A stretch of 64,000 bases of DNA from Diplonema japonicum (lineage: Eukaryota; Euglenozoa; Diplonemea; Diplonemida; Diplonemidae): the NCBI GenBank assembly GCA_964019335.1, contig OZ025682.1, forward strand, positions 1 through 64,000, in the 5' to 3' direction. The first letter of the stretch is position 1; each line of letters opens with the position of its first letter. The position numbers and the translations under genes are program-made. Positions 44,801 through 58,100 of the stretch are shown in pieces. Under the pieces are notes generated by a model, which was not told the origin of the DNA, made no database searches, and worked only from the letters and a program-made list of their open reading frames with translations.

Positions 44801-47800
44801 ATCACGTCGGAGTCGTCGAGCGGGGCGAAGGTGCGCGGGACGGGGTCCAGCTGCGGAAACTCCCCAGACCTGGTGATGGCAAAGGCCTTCGCCTACTATT
44901 CTGCGGCCGGGGTGACGTCGACATCGACCCTGCGCTACTTCGTGTACGACTCCGACATTGAGTACGGCCTCGCGGTGAAGACGGGATCGCAGGTGCTGGT
45001 GATGAGCGGGTCGACCTCGGAGGACACGACCCTTTACGTGAAGAACTCTCTGTACCTCCAAAGCGACAAGCTCAGGCACACGCTGACCCAAACGGGGGGG
45101 CTGGAGGTTACCTTCTCCTTCTACGGGAGGGACGTGCTGTCGACGGCGACGGCGCTCAGCATCTCGGCCAAGGTGGGGTCAACGTCGTTGAGCTCGGTGT
45201 CGACCTCTGCGACCTACACGTGGAAGGAGCCGACGGAGACGTTCGCGGTGTGGGACCTAAACACAGCGGTCACGATGGACACGGAGTGCCCGTCGAAGAG
45301 GCGCCTGCAGTCAACGATGCACAACTACAGAACGTACGGTGCTGGTGCACCCGCCATGGGGTGGGGGTACGAGCAGGCGGCGGCGGTGGGGCAGCCCTTC
45401 CCGATCGAGACTGTGGTGAAAACGACGACCGGGTCGAGGGCGTGGTCCTTCACCACGGGGACGATGGTGAAGCTGAGCAAGCGCAGCTGGTCCGGGTGCA
45501 ACGACGGTGGAGACCTCTCGGTGTACGAGCTGAAGGGATCGTCGGCGTCGGAGACCGTGTCGACGAGGGAGGGGACCCTGAGCACGAGCTGGGTGTCGAC
45601 GAGTACGCCGATGGTGTCGACGGACAGAGGGGCCGCGATAGCCTGGCCCGTCTTCAGTGCGGAGTGCCAGGCCTGTACCCTGCAGCTGGACCTGTGCTAC
45701 ACCGGAAAGACCACAGCGGCGACGTGCAGCGAAGGCCTGGGGGTGGGGTCGAGCGACCCTTCGGATTCGATGCCGATCTTCTCCGACAGGACGAAGGTGA
45801 CGAAACCCTTCAGCGTGAAGAAGCCGGTGGTGGACATGGTCGAGATCTACTCACAGTCGACCCCCACAGCGGAGAAAGAGTACGGGAAGGAGGCCATCTA
45901 CGTTGGGGAGATGTTCTCTGCGGAGGTGCAGAACGTGCAGGTCTTCGGCGCCCACGACAAGAAGTGGTCTCTGAACGAACAGGCTGGGTCGTCGGCGTGG
46001 ATGAGGACGATGAGCGTGAGGAGCGTGTGGAAGCCTGCAAGCGGTCACGCGACGTCCAGCGTCGAGATGCGCTACGGGAACGGAGGCTTCATGCTGGACG
46101 GGGCGGCGAGGGCGTCGGTGGCGACAGGGTGCTCCGCGGCGGTGACAACTGTCGAGTTCGAGTCTGCGTCGGTGATGCCCGCGTCGCTGAGCGGGGCGGC
46201 GAGCGGCTCGCTCTCCTTCTTCTTCGCGCGCCCTTGCCAGAGCTGCGAGGTGTGGCTGGATTACACGCTGACGCCGCCGACCGGGATGAGCGGGATGGGG
46301 TTGGAGGGGAGAGGCCACAAGGGAAGCTTCCCCTTGAGGATGTACTCGATGGTGTCGTCTGGGCTGGAACAGCTTCCCGCAGTTGGGCAGCCCCTCGTCT
46401 ACATGGTGAAGACCTGCGGGTCCAGCTGGCTCCTCGGGTCCGTTCCGCCCGTCGCTGTGAGGAGGAGGAAGGCCTTCTCCGTGACAGCCCTGAGGGTGGA
46501 CGCGCACAACATCCCCTCGTGGGACAGCAAGTCGACTGCGGCCCTCTCCCTGAGCACGAACAGCGGGAACGGCGGGGGTGGAAAGGCGGCCCTGACCTCG
46601 CCTTCGTCGGAGTCGTCGGACTCTGCGGTGATGGCGCAGGAGGGGAGCGCAACCGCAAGGCTCTTCCTGACGAGGGCGTGCTACCACTGCGTCCTCAACT
46701 TCGCGGGCATACGCCACCACTTCACGGTCTTGACGGACCCGAAACAGATCATCGCAATTCCGACCTTCTCCTCGAAGGACAAGACGCAGTGGCTGACGAA
46801 CGTGGGGGACGTGGGTCAGTGGATTTACGAGATCTACGCCGCGGACGAGCTCGGAGACAGGTCCTACGTGGTCGGGGGCCCCACCCCCTTCGCCTTCCAG
46901 CCCATGTACTCCACTTACAACACCGGCGGCGGCTCGAGGGTAGGGAAGGCGCTGTCGCTCTCGGCCCCGGCTGCGGCCGCCTCGCCCTCCGTCACCCTCA
47001 CGGATGCAACGCTCTCGCTGTCCACCCTGACGGCGGGGACGCCGACCACGTACAAGGTGACGAACGGGTCGGTTGTGCACAACGGGATCCCCATCCCGTC
47101 CGTTGGGAAGGAGCTCGGGGAGGTAGGAACGGCGACGGTAGAGCTGAGCGGAGACGTCCCCGCTGTCGATTTCCCGTTGCAGTTCACGATGGACGGGGCG
47201 AGCGGGGCGGCCGCCACCTTCTGGGGGGAGAAGAAGACGCCGATGGTGGACTGGTCTCCCGTCGCGGACAGGATGGCGGTGGACGACCCAGCGAGCAACA
47301 GCGCGCAGAGCCCGCAGTGTCTGGCAACCGGGATGACGGGGACCGGGGACTGCCACTTCAAGGTGTATGCGATCGCGCGCTCTCCGGCGGCGACCTCCGC
47401 CACCACCACCTGGTACAAGTCGGTCTCGAACGTGGCCGGAAACGTGACGGCAACGGTGACCTGCGCGGCGTGCGCGACCGCCGAGATCATGCCCCCGACA
47501 GGGATCCCCTTCTGGAGGGGCGAGGCTAGCTTCAAACTGAAGGTGCTCACGCTCACGGGAACAGCGGCCTGCTCGTGCGACGTCACCGTGACACCGCCGG
47601 CGGCCCTCACGAACGCTACCGCGCAGACCTTCACGGTGTCCGCGACCCCGGCAACGGTGTTGACCTCCGAGGTGTGGAACTGGGGGGCGTCGGCGACGGT
47701 GATGGCGGCGAACGGCGCGGCGAACAGCATATTGAACCGCTCCGTGGCGCTGTCTCTGATGGCGTGGGACAGCACGGAGAAGCAGACGGGGCTCGGCGGG

Positions 47801-49451
47801 CTCACCTGGGCTGCGAACGAGGTCGCCTTCGACAGCGCGGGAGTGACCCCGAGCGGCTGCTTCGTGTGCACAAGCATCCCGATGGCTGGGGTGTGCGGGA
47901 TCACCGTCGACAGCACCGGCGGCGACGTCGTGAGCATCGCGGGTGTTTTCACCACGACCGGGACCTGCACCATCGCGAGCACCGCCTTCGGAGGCTTCCC
48001 CGTTGCCTCGGGCTCGGCGACGGTGAACCCGAAGCAGGCGCTCGCTGTGGACGTGATGACCCCTTACGGGATCCTCCCCGCAGGCTCCCAGCCTGATGCG
48101 ATGGGAGAGAAGGAGTCGAACTTCACGATGCAGGGGGGGAGAATCGACGACGACCTCGCCGCTGTGGTCGGGGAAGGAGCCCTTCTGGAGCTGAGAGTGC
48201 TGAACCAGAGCGGGAAGCCGGTGCTGGGGGACTACCACACCGAATTCACCCTGACCGGGATGAGGGACGGGAACCTCTCGAAGCTGGAAGTGCCCTACTG
48301 GCCGACGATGAAGGCGACGGCGAGGGGCGGCACCGTGCGCTTCTACCTAGACACGAACATCACGACCTTCATCCCCGACTGCGAAGAGGACGAGGTCGAG
48401 GACTGCCACGCCCCGTGGCTCTTCAACGTCTCTGCGTCGGCGCAGGTGTACGACACGACGGGGCTGATCGGGACGCAGGCCTTCTCAGACGTTGTGAACA
48501 TCGGACCCCTGTACTTCGTGAGGAAGGCGGCTGTCATCGTCGTCGTCGCGAAAATCGGAACGGAGTGGCCGTCCAAGTGCGGGGAGATGGACGACAACGA
48601 CGACATGCCCGCAAACGAGACGATGGCCCCGATGACAGCCTCCCCGACCAACAACACGAAGGAGGAGTACAAGGAGTGCACCCCTATGGGGATGACCCCC
48701 GGGACCGGGAGCAGGAAACTGGACAAGATGATCATGGACGGGTACGAGGTACTGAACGTGATGGGGGGAGACTCAGCGATGGGGATGGGGGGAGGCGGGA
48801 GCAACGGCTTCGGATCCGGGAGGGGCGAGATGCCCGTGGACGGACTCGGGATGGACCTGTACGTGGACGAGTGGCTTGCGTGGGTGGACATGAAGCTGGT
48901 GCCGAGGAAGGCGAGCTGGGAACAAGGGTTCAAGTTCAAGATGAAGGTGCTGGCCCTCGACAAGACGGGAGAGGTTGTGGAGAACCCCGGGGACCTCGGG
49001 AACAAGGCGAAGATGATGATCAGGCCTCTCGCCGTCCCCTGCCTGAACGTTGACACGACCAGCAACTCGCTGTGGGTTATGGACACCTGCATCGACGGCG
49101 GTGGCGCTTGCAACACGGACCGCTCCATCAGTGCCCTCCCGCAGTGCAACCAAAAGCTCTCCGGTTGGACTTTCGAGAGCGAGGAGGTGGAGCTGGAGGA
49201 GGGGAAGGCGGAGATCGAAGACATCTCCTTCAAGAGTTGGAAGTACATGAGCTCGGTTGAGAGGTTCATGCTCACCACGAACAGCTTCAGCGAGATGAAG
49301 GGTGGCGGAAGCTCTTCCTCGATGCTGGACGGAATGACCTTCTTGTTCGAGGTGATGATGCAGAGGCCTAAGGCCATCTTCCCTCTCATGATGGGGAACA
49401 TGTGTGATTTGAAGACCAAGAAGTATGTTTTTTTTCTTCTTTCTTTTTTTT

Positions 49452-49482
<31 letters not shown>

Positions 49483-50809
49483 GGTGCGAAGTGAACGCAA
49501 CCATCGAACCAAACATGCCATTCGAGTTCCCGATTGGGTTGATCGACACGAACGGACACCTCATCACCGCCGACTCCACCTCGAACATCACCATGACAGG
49601 GGCCTGCATGGAGAGCGGTGTGACGAACGCCTTCCTCGGGAAGATCGATCCCGTGACAGGCGTCGTTGACCCGACGGAAGTCCTGGTCTTCAACTTCAAG
49701 AACGGGATGGCCCACATACGCGATGTCGGCGTCACCGCGACCTGCAACAAGATGGCCCTCACCTTCACCTGCACCGCTGGACCCGACGACAAGCTGAAGC
49801 TCTGCAACGGCATCTGGGGGACAGGTTACTTCGTCGTGGCAAACCCTCCAGGGAAGACCTCCGCCCCGGAGGTGGCCCCTGTCCCTGTCACCACCGAGCT
49901 CGACATGGGTATGAAAACATCCAGAAGTTAACAAATGTATTTTTCTCTTTTAGGTTCGATGGACTCTGCAACTTTCAGCACCCTCGATTCGACATACGCT
50001 GCTGACTTCGAGAACAAGATGTTGTCCATGTTGAAGTCCTCTCCAGGATTGGGGGTATGTGGAGGGGGAATGCGACAACAACAATAACAATAACAATAAC
50101 AATAACAATAACAATAACAATAACAATAACAATAACAATAACAATAACAATAACAATAACAATAACAACAACAACACCACCACCACCACCACCACAGACG
50201 GTCTCGACAGTGATTTTGGAGTTCGTGTGCAACCTCGCCTCAGGATCGTCGATCACACCGGAAGACAAGCTGAACCCCGACGTGTGCCACGACTTCAAGT
50301 CGACGCCGATGCCGACGACAGCGGCGCCAGTTGTGAACACCAGCAACATAACGTCAGGGTGGAGGGAGGCGGAGGAGCTGCAGACAGCGATCGTGACGAA
50401 GGCGCAGTTCCAGGTGGCTTCAGCAATCTCGCTGGACGTAACAAAGATGGCGACGAAAATAACATCCGCCATCAAGGAGGATCTGAACAGCTCCACCTCC
50501 ACTCTGAAGAGCGGCTCGTCCACCTTCCAGCAGGCCACCGGGAACGGACTCAGCGTTGGTGTCCCAGACACCGTAATCCCCTCCACCTCCATCCCGAATA
50601 CAGACGCCCCGCCCCCCGTCACCTCCGCCCCGGCGACCGACGCTCCCGCCACCGCAGAGCCCACCGCTCCCCCGACCCTGGCCCCCCCGACCGCGGTCCC
50701 CACCCTGCCAAACGTCACCGCCCCCTGGGACGCCGCCCCCACACTCCTCGCCCCCTCCCCCCTCTCCCTCTTCCTCGCCGCCGCTCTCGCAGTGCTCATG
50801 CTTCTGTGA
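35879..50809 (+). CDS. Giant secreted, probably GPI-anchored surface protein, copy 1, about 4,893 aa, four exons
   Basis: Exons are 35879-49422, 49484-49908, 49954-50054 and 50198-50809. The introns are 61, 45 and 143 nt, all GTATG...AG. All phases agree and give 14,682 coding bases. Order: signal peptide (about 1-29, LLAVCGVGWLLVGQGAEA); Ser/Thr-rich repeats of the type LPTGTxS (about 30-275); about nine units with an LRLVPYG-like strand and a (Y/F)xxC(Y/V/F) strand, for example YVCYRR, YKVCVRT and YKLCVYK (about 380-1900); a beta-rich middle; about five units with a C-x2-C motif, for example PCKSCEF, ECQACTL and ACYHCVL (about 2580-3870); a Met/Gly/Asp-rich stretch (near 4250-4350); a Pro/Thr stalk; and a C-terminal hydrophobic tail (PLSLFLAAALAVLMLL) with nothing after it. 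This fits a GPI signal; a tail anchor is the alternative. The start is chosen because the second copy has no ATG between an upstream stop and this one. G+C is much higher than in its neighbours. Function unknown, perhaps cell coat or adhesion. Confidence 0.85.
50072..50196 (+). repeat. Microsatellite-filled intron: (AATAAC)n, then (CAC)n
   Basis: About 100 bases of AATAAC repeats followed by CAA and CAC triplets make up most of intron 3 of the giant gene (50055-50197). Intron 1 of the same gene likewise ends in about ten AAC triplets (about 49453-49482). Confidence 0.9.
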
Positions 50810-52155
50810 TGATGACTGAAGCTTGATAATCCTTTTTTTTAGCACACAGTCTTTCCTGATAGCCGAACTCAGAATAACTTTAGGAATGTTTAAAAAAAAA
50901 TGCCGCAGGAGCTCCCCCCCTCGCTCCCCTGGCTCAAGGGTTAACCTTACCATAGATCACATTTTTTCTGTTTTTTTTTTTTTTGAGGGGATTGCGAACT
51001 AGAGTTTAATCTTGTGGGGGAAATGTGAACTCCAAATCCTAAAAAAAAAAGGGGGGGGAAGGGAAAAAAAGAAGGTAAAAAACTGAAATTACCATTTCAG
51101 AAGTAATATGGGATAAGAAAAACTTCGACATGAAAATTTGAAGTTTTGCTTCCGCCCACTTAATTCATTGCCCTCTCTCCCTCCAATCAAATAAATAATT
51201 ATGCATGGTGTAGGTGAGTCAAAACCAAACACGAAAGAAGAAGAAGAAAATTAAGAGTGGGGTTTAGGCAGAACTCTCATTTCCCTTATCGGTCTTGGTG
51301 CGCCATCCGAGGGTAACCATAAAAAAAAAACCGCGCGCTTTGCTCATCTATCCCTGCCTTGAAAAGAAGGAAGGGAGAAAAAAAAAAGTGAACTAACAAT
51401 CTGATGGGTTTGCCGTATTCAGGGTTTATCATGTGGTAGATTTTCACAGCCAGCATGCCTCGAAAAGTTTACCCCCCCCCCCCCCCTCCACTTACACAAT
51501 AATCCCGTCTCAAGTACCCCTGATCCCTCCCTCTATTACTCTATACACATGAGCTGTGCCCCCTCCTCCTCTTCCCTCGAGCAGTTCTTTGTTTTGCAAT
51601 CGCCTTAGGCCGAGGGACAGGCAGTCACCAGCGACGTTGCAGTTGTGTGTGGCTTCTTCGTGGAGACATGCCAAGGTACCCAATTTGGCAATCAGTTTGA
51701 AGGCCTGCACTTCTTGTTTTCTTGTTTCCCTCTCCAAATACTTAATCCCCCTTTCAAGGGTTTTTGTTTCTACCGTTGCTGCGGCCCCCGTAGCGAAAGA
51801 TAGAATCTTCTTTACCCCCCCCCCCCCCCCCTGCAACTCTCTTCTACTTTAACTTGTGTTCCGGACCTACCACTTATACTATATTTTCATGTTCATAGCC
51901 TCCCCTTACACTCTTTTTTTTTTCCATTTGATATGTTGACACGAATAAAAAAACACACAGTTCTACATTTACACTCCCCCCCCCCCCCCCCTCCCAACAC
52001 CCTTCTTAAACAAGTGAATCAAAACAACGAAGAATCAGCGTGAGTTGAAAAAAGCAGTGCACACACAGCCGAGGGAGCACAAAATTCTGAAGAGAACCCT
52101 TGCCTGCAAAGGTAGGATTTCGGTGAAGGAAGAACTGCGAAAGCAAGCTTCAAGG
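50810..52155. other. Intergenic between the two giant gene copies
   Basis: No gene seen. It holds three C runs of 15-17 bases (51472-51486, 51815-51831, 51976-51991) and several A runs. The last 77 bp (52079-52155) are identical to 35802-35878. The duplication boundary at 52079 is abrupt. Confidence 0.65.
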
Positions 52156-55100
52156 ATGAAGACTGGGATGAAGGGGACCGAGGTGCTCCTGGCGGTGTGC
52201 GGGGTCGGATGGCTCCTTGTGGGGCAAGGGGCGGAGGCGGTGACGGCGACGCAGACGATCTCGCTGACGCAGCCCACGGTGTCGACGTCGCTGACGGACT
52301 CGGTGACGGTGACGGAGCCGACGGGGACGGACTCCCTCTCGATGACGCAATCGATGACCGTCCCGACGGGGACGGACTCGGTGACGATGTCGGTGCCGAC
52401 GGGGACGGGGACGTTCTCGGTTTCCGAGTCGGAGACGCACTCTGATTCTGTGTCGGTGTCCCTCTTCACGGGGTCGCAGACCATGTCCCTCTTCACGGGC
52501 TCGGAGAGTGCGACCATATCACTCCCGACCGGGTCGCAAACCGTGTCCCTCTTCACGGGGACCGAAACCTCCACGTTCAGTCTTCCCACCGGAACCGCGT
52601 CGTCAACCATCTCTCTCCCGACGGGGACGGTTTCTGCAACGGGCTCGTCGACGTACACGGTGGGGACCGGGTCTGGGTCGACCACGCTCACCGGAACGAA
52701 GAGTATTTTCACCGGGACCGTGTCCTACTCACTGAACACCGGGACAGCCTCCACCACGATGACGGTGCCGACGGGGACCGCCTCCGCATCTGTCACGATG
52801 TCCCTCCCCACAAGGACCTCAACCATCTCGCTCCCAACCGGGACCTCGACGACGACGATGACGCTCCCCACCGGGACGAGCACAGCTTCCGCAACAATCT
52901 CGCTTCCGACGGGGACCCAGTCCATGTCGCACACGATCTCGAAGTCCCTGTCGGCGACCTTCTCGCTCCCCGCGCTGAACAACTACACGATGAACGTGGA
53001 GCCGTCGTCATTCGTGGAGGGACAGGAGATCAGGGTGCAGCTGAAGACGATCCTGGACGGGTTGGTGACGAACTCGTCGACGAACCGCCTTCAACACGAC
53101 AAGAAACTCTTCAACGTGACGGACCTGGGATCCCTGCAGGTGCGGATGTACACGTGGTCGTCCACCTACGCCTCGAACTGCGAACTGTACAAGGGGACAA
53201 CGCCGCTGGCGGAGAGGAACGAGTTTGGGATGACGCAGAGCGCGCGCTACGAGGGGCTCGTGTACGTGCAGTCTGCGCACGTGACCTTCCCGGCCCCGTC
53301 CTCCGCGATGAAGTTCGTGATCTGCTTCAAGCACAGGCTCCCGCAGTACGACTTCCACATCCCGAGCATCCCCGACCAGATGAACAACGTGTGGCAGGTC
53401 TTCTCCACCGCGGACGGAGAGTACGTGTTCCAAGCTGCGGAGTCCCTTGCCTGGTACCGCCTCTCTGACCCGACGGTGGGGCAGTACGCGATCATCCAGC
53501 TCTTGAGTCAGGAACCCGGGTGGAACTTCACCTACGCCCCGTCGGGGTGCCTCAGCGACACGGCGAAGTGCGGCTGGGGGGACAACCTGAAGATCGTGCC
53601 AAAGGGGATGCCGTGCACCTACGAGTACCAGTCCTTCGACCACGCGTACCTCGGGTCCTTGTTCGTGGGGACCGACGGGAGCTGGATCGGGGGCGGGCTG
53701 GACGCGCTGAAGGAGGGGGCGACGGCTGGGGGCGTCGGAGCCTTCGGAACCCAGTTCGCAAACCCGCTCGTGGACACCTGGACCTCGTGGGGGACATACT
53801 TCCCGGCGAACGACGAGAACTACCAGGGGACGAGCGTGGTGACGGCACCGAGCGGCGGGGAGACCTCGCACGCGTACGCCTACGTGAGGCTCCCGCAAAC
53901 GGTGGGGAGCTACGACATCTGCTTCTCCTCGCGCCAGCAGAGGATCTCGTGGAAGGGAGAGAACACCACGATAGACAGCGTCCCGATGTGGAGGAAGCTG
54001 TTCAGGTGCACGAGCGCAGCGGCGTGTGCGGCGAACGACGCGAGCACGCACTTCTCGACGGTGGCGGAGGAGGTGGGGTGGTCCATGTTCGACCTCACGG
54101 CGAACACCTGGGGGGAGATCGTGTTCGACGACAGCGGGAAGGGGCAGCTCAGCAACAAGGCGGCAACGAGCACGGTGATCGTGAGCTCACCGATGGCAAC
54201 GGCAGACTACCCGCAGGTGCAGACCTCGACGGCGAACTACTGGGCCCCTTCCGGGGGAGACTACTTCCGCATCGTTCCCTCGTCGCAGTTCACGGAGACG
54301 ACAACGACGCCGAGGGTGCACCCCTTCACAAGCGGGGTGCGCCTCGGCTCCTTTCCATCGGTCGGCTGCTGGTCACGCGCCTATGACGTGGCGACCTCCA
54401 GCGCCTCCTCTTCGAGCCGTGGCGGGCAAGGGGGCTTCGTAGACGACGGGGCAATGTATCCGATCGGGTCGAGGGACCTGACGGGAGACCCGACGCTGGC
54501 GTCGCCGACCAGTGACGCGGGAGGTCAAGCCGCGACCTACGCGACTCTGTACGTTCCTGGGGAGCTGGAGACCTGGTATGTGTGCTACCGCAGGACGTGC
54601 ACCTTCAGCGGGGCGACCTGTGCACAGAACAGCGGTATGAGGGTGCTCCCCTTCCACTACACGGGGACCGGATCGAGCCCCACGAAGTGGCGTCACCTCG
54701 AAGGGAACTACCCGTACACGCACCTCCTCGCCCCCGGTCGCTACAACGAGACACTGGTGGTGTCGGCGGCGGCGGCGGCGGAGGGGGCCGCTGCCGTCGT
54801 TGGGGACAACGGGTACCCTCCCCTCGCGACCTGGTACATGAACGATACGAGGACAGGGACGTGGGGTCCGCTCGTCGTGGAGAGGGTGAGCTCCACGCAG
54901 AACAAGGCGATGCTGGACTCGAGGGCGTGGGACTTCGTGAGGGTGTGGAACCCCGAAGACACGGTTTCAAAGACTGTGGGGAGCACGCTGAGGCTGGTGC
55001 CGTACAACAGACCGTGTGACTACCCCGGGTTCACCGGGGCCTGGTACCAGGGGGCGAAGAACGAGGACGGCGGTATGGTGGAGTGCAACAGCGCAAGCGC

Positions 55101-58100
55101 GGAGGCGCGAGACGCGAAGGACCCCGCGTGGAACTGCATGGGTTCAGCGTCAAACCAGAACAGCGTCGCGAACATGGCTTTCTATGTCGCGGTCCCCGAG
55201 ATCGCGAACTACCGCGTGTGCCACCGTCTGGGGCCGTGGAACTGGAGGGAGATCAACCCCTCGTCGTACAGGGAGGCATGGAACGACGCGACGAACCCGA
55301 TGCCGAAGGAGACCCTGAAGAGAGGGGGCTGGGTGCAGCCTGCGCTGTGGTTCACTCCGACAACGAGCGCGCTGTCGCACCTGTCGCTGCAGGTGGTGGA
55401 GGACAGGTCGCAGTTCGAGGCGCTCTTCATCGTGTCGGACACTGAGGGGTCGCTCGCGGCGAAGGGGAGGAGGAAGTGCTCCGGCGGATGCGAGAGCTCG
55501 GGCGACGTGCTGCGCCTCGTCCCGTACGGGTCGAGCTGTGACGTGAACCCCACCCAGTGGGACCCTCTCCTCGCGGACACGCACCTGTCGCTGTACTGTG
55601 AGAAGCAGGGGAGTGGGGCGACAACGACCTCTGGGTTGTACTACGACAGCAGCGCGGTGACCCCGTGCGCCCTCGCGAAGCCGACGAAGGAGATGTGCGG
55701 CGGGACAACCTGCAGCTCCACGAACGCGATGCTGAGCCTCCTGGTGCAGAAGACACCCGACTTCTACGACGACATTGTGCCACACGACCACGTGTACTTC
55801 GGGAGCTCGAAACTCGCGGCAACGGTAACGGTCCCCACGTACAACAGCGTGAGTGCAGCGAAGAATTTCTACACAATCTGCTACAAGCAGATGGGGGCGT
55901 CGAACTGGGCGATCTTCAACAACACGTGGGAGGTGAAGAAGGCGCCTGCGATGACGATGAGCCCCTTGGCGAGGTCGCAGAACCTGGTGGGCGGAGAGTT
56001 CAAGAAGTTCGTGATGACTCTGACGGACATGATGCTGCCCGTGAACGCGGCGGGGACGGGGGCCCACGTCGGCTTCTACGCGAAGCTCGTCCCTGAGCTG
56101 CCGCACCAGGACAACAACAACTGTCTGAACCAGCCGGGGAGCACAGAGGGGGAGGCCTACGCGGCGGCGACGTCGAAGGCGATGTTCATCGCGGGGGGCG
56201 CGAACAACTCGATGTACTTCTACCTCACGGTCCCGCAGAAGCCCGGGAAGTACGTGCTGTGTGTGCAGTTGCGGAAGACAGCGGAGGACTCGATGTCGTG
56301 GTGGAGGCCCGGGGGCTCGACCTCGTACGACTACGACGTGCTGGACAACGGGATCAGGTGGTACGTGGAGGCTGGGGCGCAGCCCACGAACAACGGTCTG
56401 TCTGCGGTGAAGCTGGTGCGCTGCACCCCGATGGACGCCGGCTGCAGCTTCGCGTCGAACCAAGAGACCTTCAACACCGACGCGAACGGCGACTCGGCAA
56501 AGGTGATCGCGACGACGTCTCCGTGCAGCACCGGGTCGTCGTCGATGTCGGCGTGGGGCACCTCGACTCATATCGGGGTCGAGGGTGGCGGCGCGATGGG
56601 GGTGAAGAACCTGGGCCCTGCGGACGGCCCCACGGACGTTGCGGAGATGCGGGTGACGCTGCCGGGGACGACGAACGACGCGCAGGTGCAGTACAAGGTG
56701 TGCGTGAGGACGCTTTTGAACCACGCGAACATCGGGACGATCGGCGTGGCGCGCTGGGTGGAGGTGTCGCAGGCGATGGGGATGTCAAACCAGGTGCGCA
56801 TCACGGACGGATCGTCGAAGTCTGCCTTCTACACCGCGAAGGGGTTGATGAAGAGCTGGACGTTGGACGCGGCCCTGTACCCGGCGAAGTCCCTGTTCAC
56901 GGGCCCGGCGGCGGACGCCGTGGGGTTCGCGGGAGCCTCTACCCGCTACGTCTCGAACCCCTCGACGGCGTCGTCCTCGACCGCTCCGACGGTGGCAACC
57001 GGGTTCAAGTTCAACTCCTACGCGAACCTCGTGACCTCGCAGAAGAGCGGGAACCTCTTCAAGCTTGTGAAGGTGGGCGGCCCTGGGACCAGGTACCCGG
57101 AGGGAGCGACCTGGGGCCAGCCTTCGGGATGGAGCATGGCCGCGGCGGCGGACTGCATGGGCCCCGCAGTGGCAGCAGCCTCGAACACCGGGACCTGCAC
57201 CGACCCCGACGGGAGCTCCGACACGACGGACGGGTCGGCCGTGTGCCCGCAGCTCATCGACGTGGCGACAGCGACGACGACGACGCAGATCGAGGCCGTC
57301 TTCCACATCCCCCTCGTCCCCGGGAAGTACCTGGTGTGCTACAAGGTGGTGCACAGCAGCATCACAACAGAGAATCCGTGGCTGTGGCTCCCCTCGGCGA
57401 CGAACAGCGATTACGGGTTGTACTCGCACCCGACCTTCCTCGAGGTAGAGGTGGCGAGCGCGAAGTCGAACATCACAGCCTTCGATCTGCGCTCCATGCC
57501 GTCAACTTCCGGGGACGGGTCACAGGTGTCGGTGTCGAGTTGGTGTGCGCAGCCGCCGCAGGCTTCGGACGAGGGGGTCCCCTGCAGCACGCAGAATAAC
57601 GGAGGCTTCACCACAGACCTCGTCACGATTGTGAACGACACGCAGATCTGCCCGGCCCCCACGGTCGCCCCCGGCGGCGGGGCCTCTTCGAGCGGGCAGC
57701 CTGGTCCGCGCTGGTTCGAGCTCATCCGCACCACGAACGTGTCTGCTGGTGTCTCGGTCACCTGGAGCGCAACGGCCGACGCCTTCGCGCTGCCACCTGT
57801 GAGCTACCCGTCGCTGTCCGGTCAGTACAAGCTGTGCGTGTACAAGGCGGGCGAGGCACAGACCGGCTACTTCCAAGACGGGGCGGGCGAGTACGTCACG
57901 AAGCAGGGGGTGGTGTACCAGCTCTACAACCGTGGCTCTGCCGATAACGGCGGCGGGAGCGGTTTCTGGAGGGACTCCACCGGGGTCGGGGCGCCGGCGC
58001 AGCTTCTGGTGACCTCGAACCTGCAGTACAACAGCAGCATCCGCTTCATGGAGTATGCGGCGAACCTGGAGACCCTGTACGGGGCGTCCGTGGTGGCGGC

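Noticed and set aside
36731..48238. Long antisense and alternate-frame open readings inside the giant gene (300-800 codons, Arg/Gly/His-rich)
   Set aside because: They are by-products of the high G+C at third codon positions of the real frame, and they have no recognisable motifs.
50057..50196. Poly-Asn or Thr/Ile-repeat peptides in frames across 50057-50196
   Set aside because: They arise from reading through the AATAAC microsatellite, which lies inside an intron bounded by GTATGT and CACAG.
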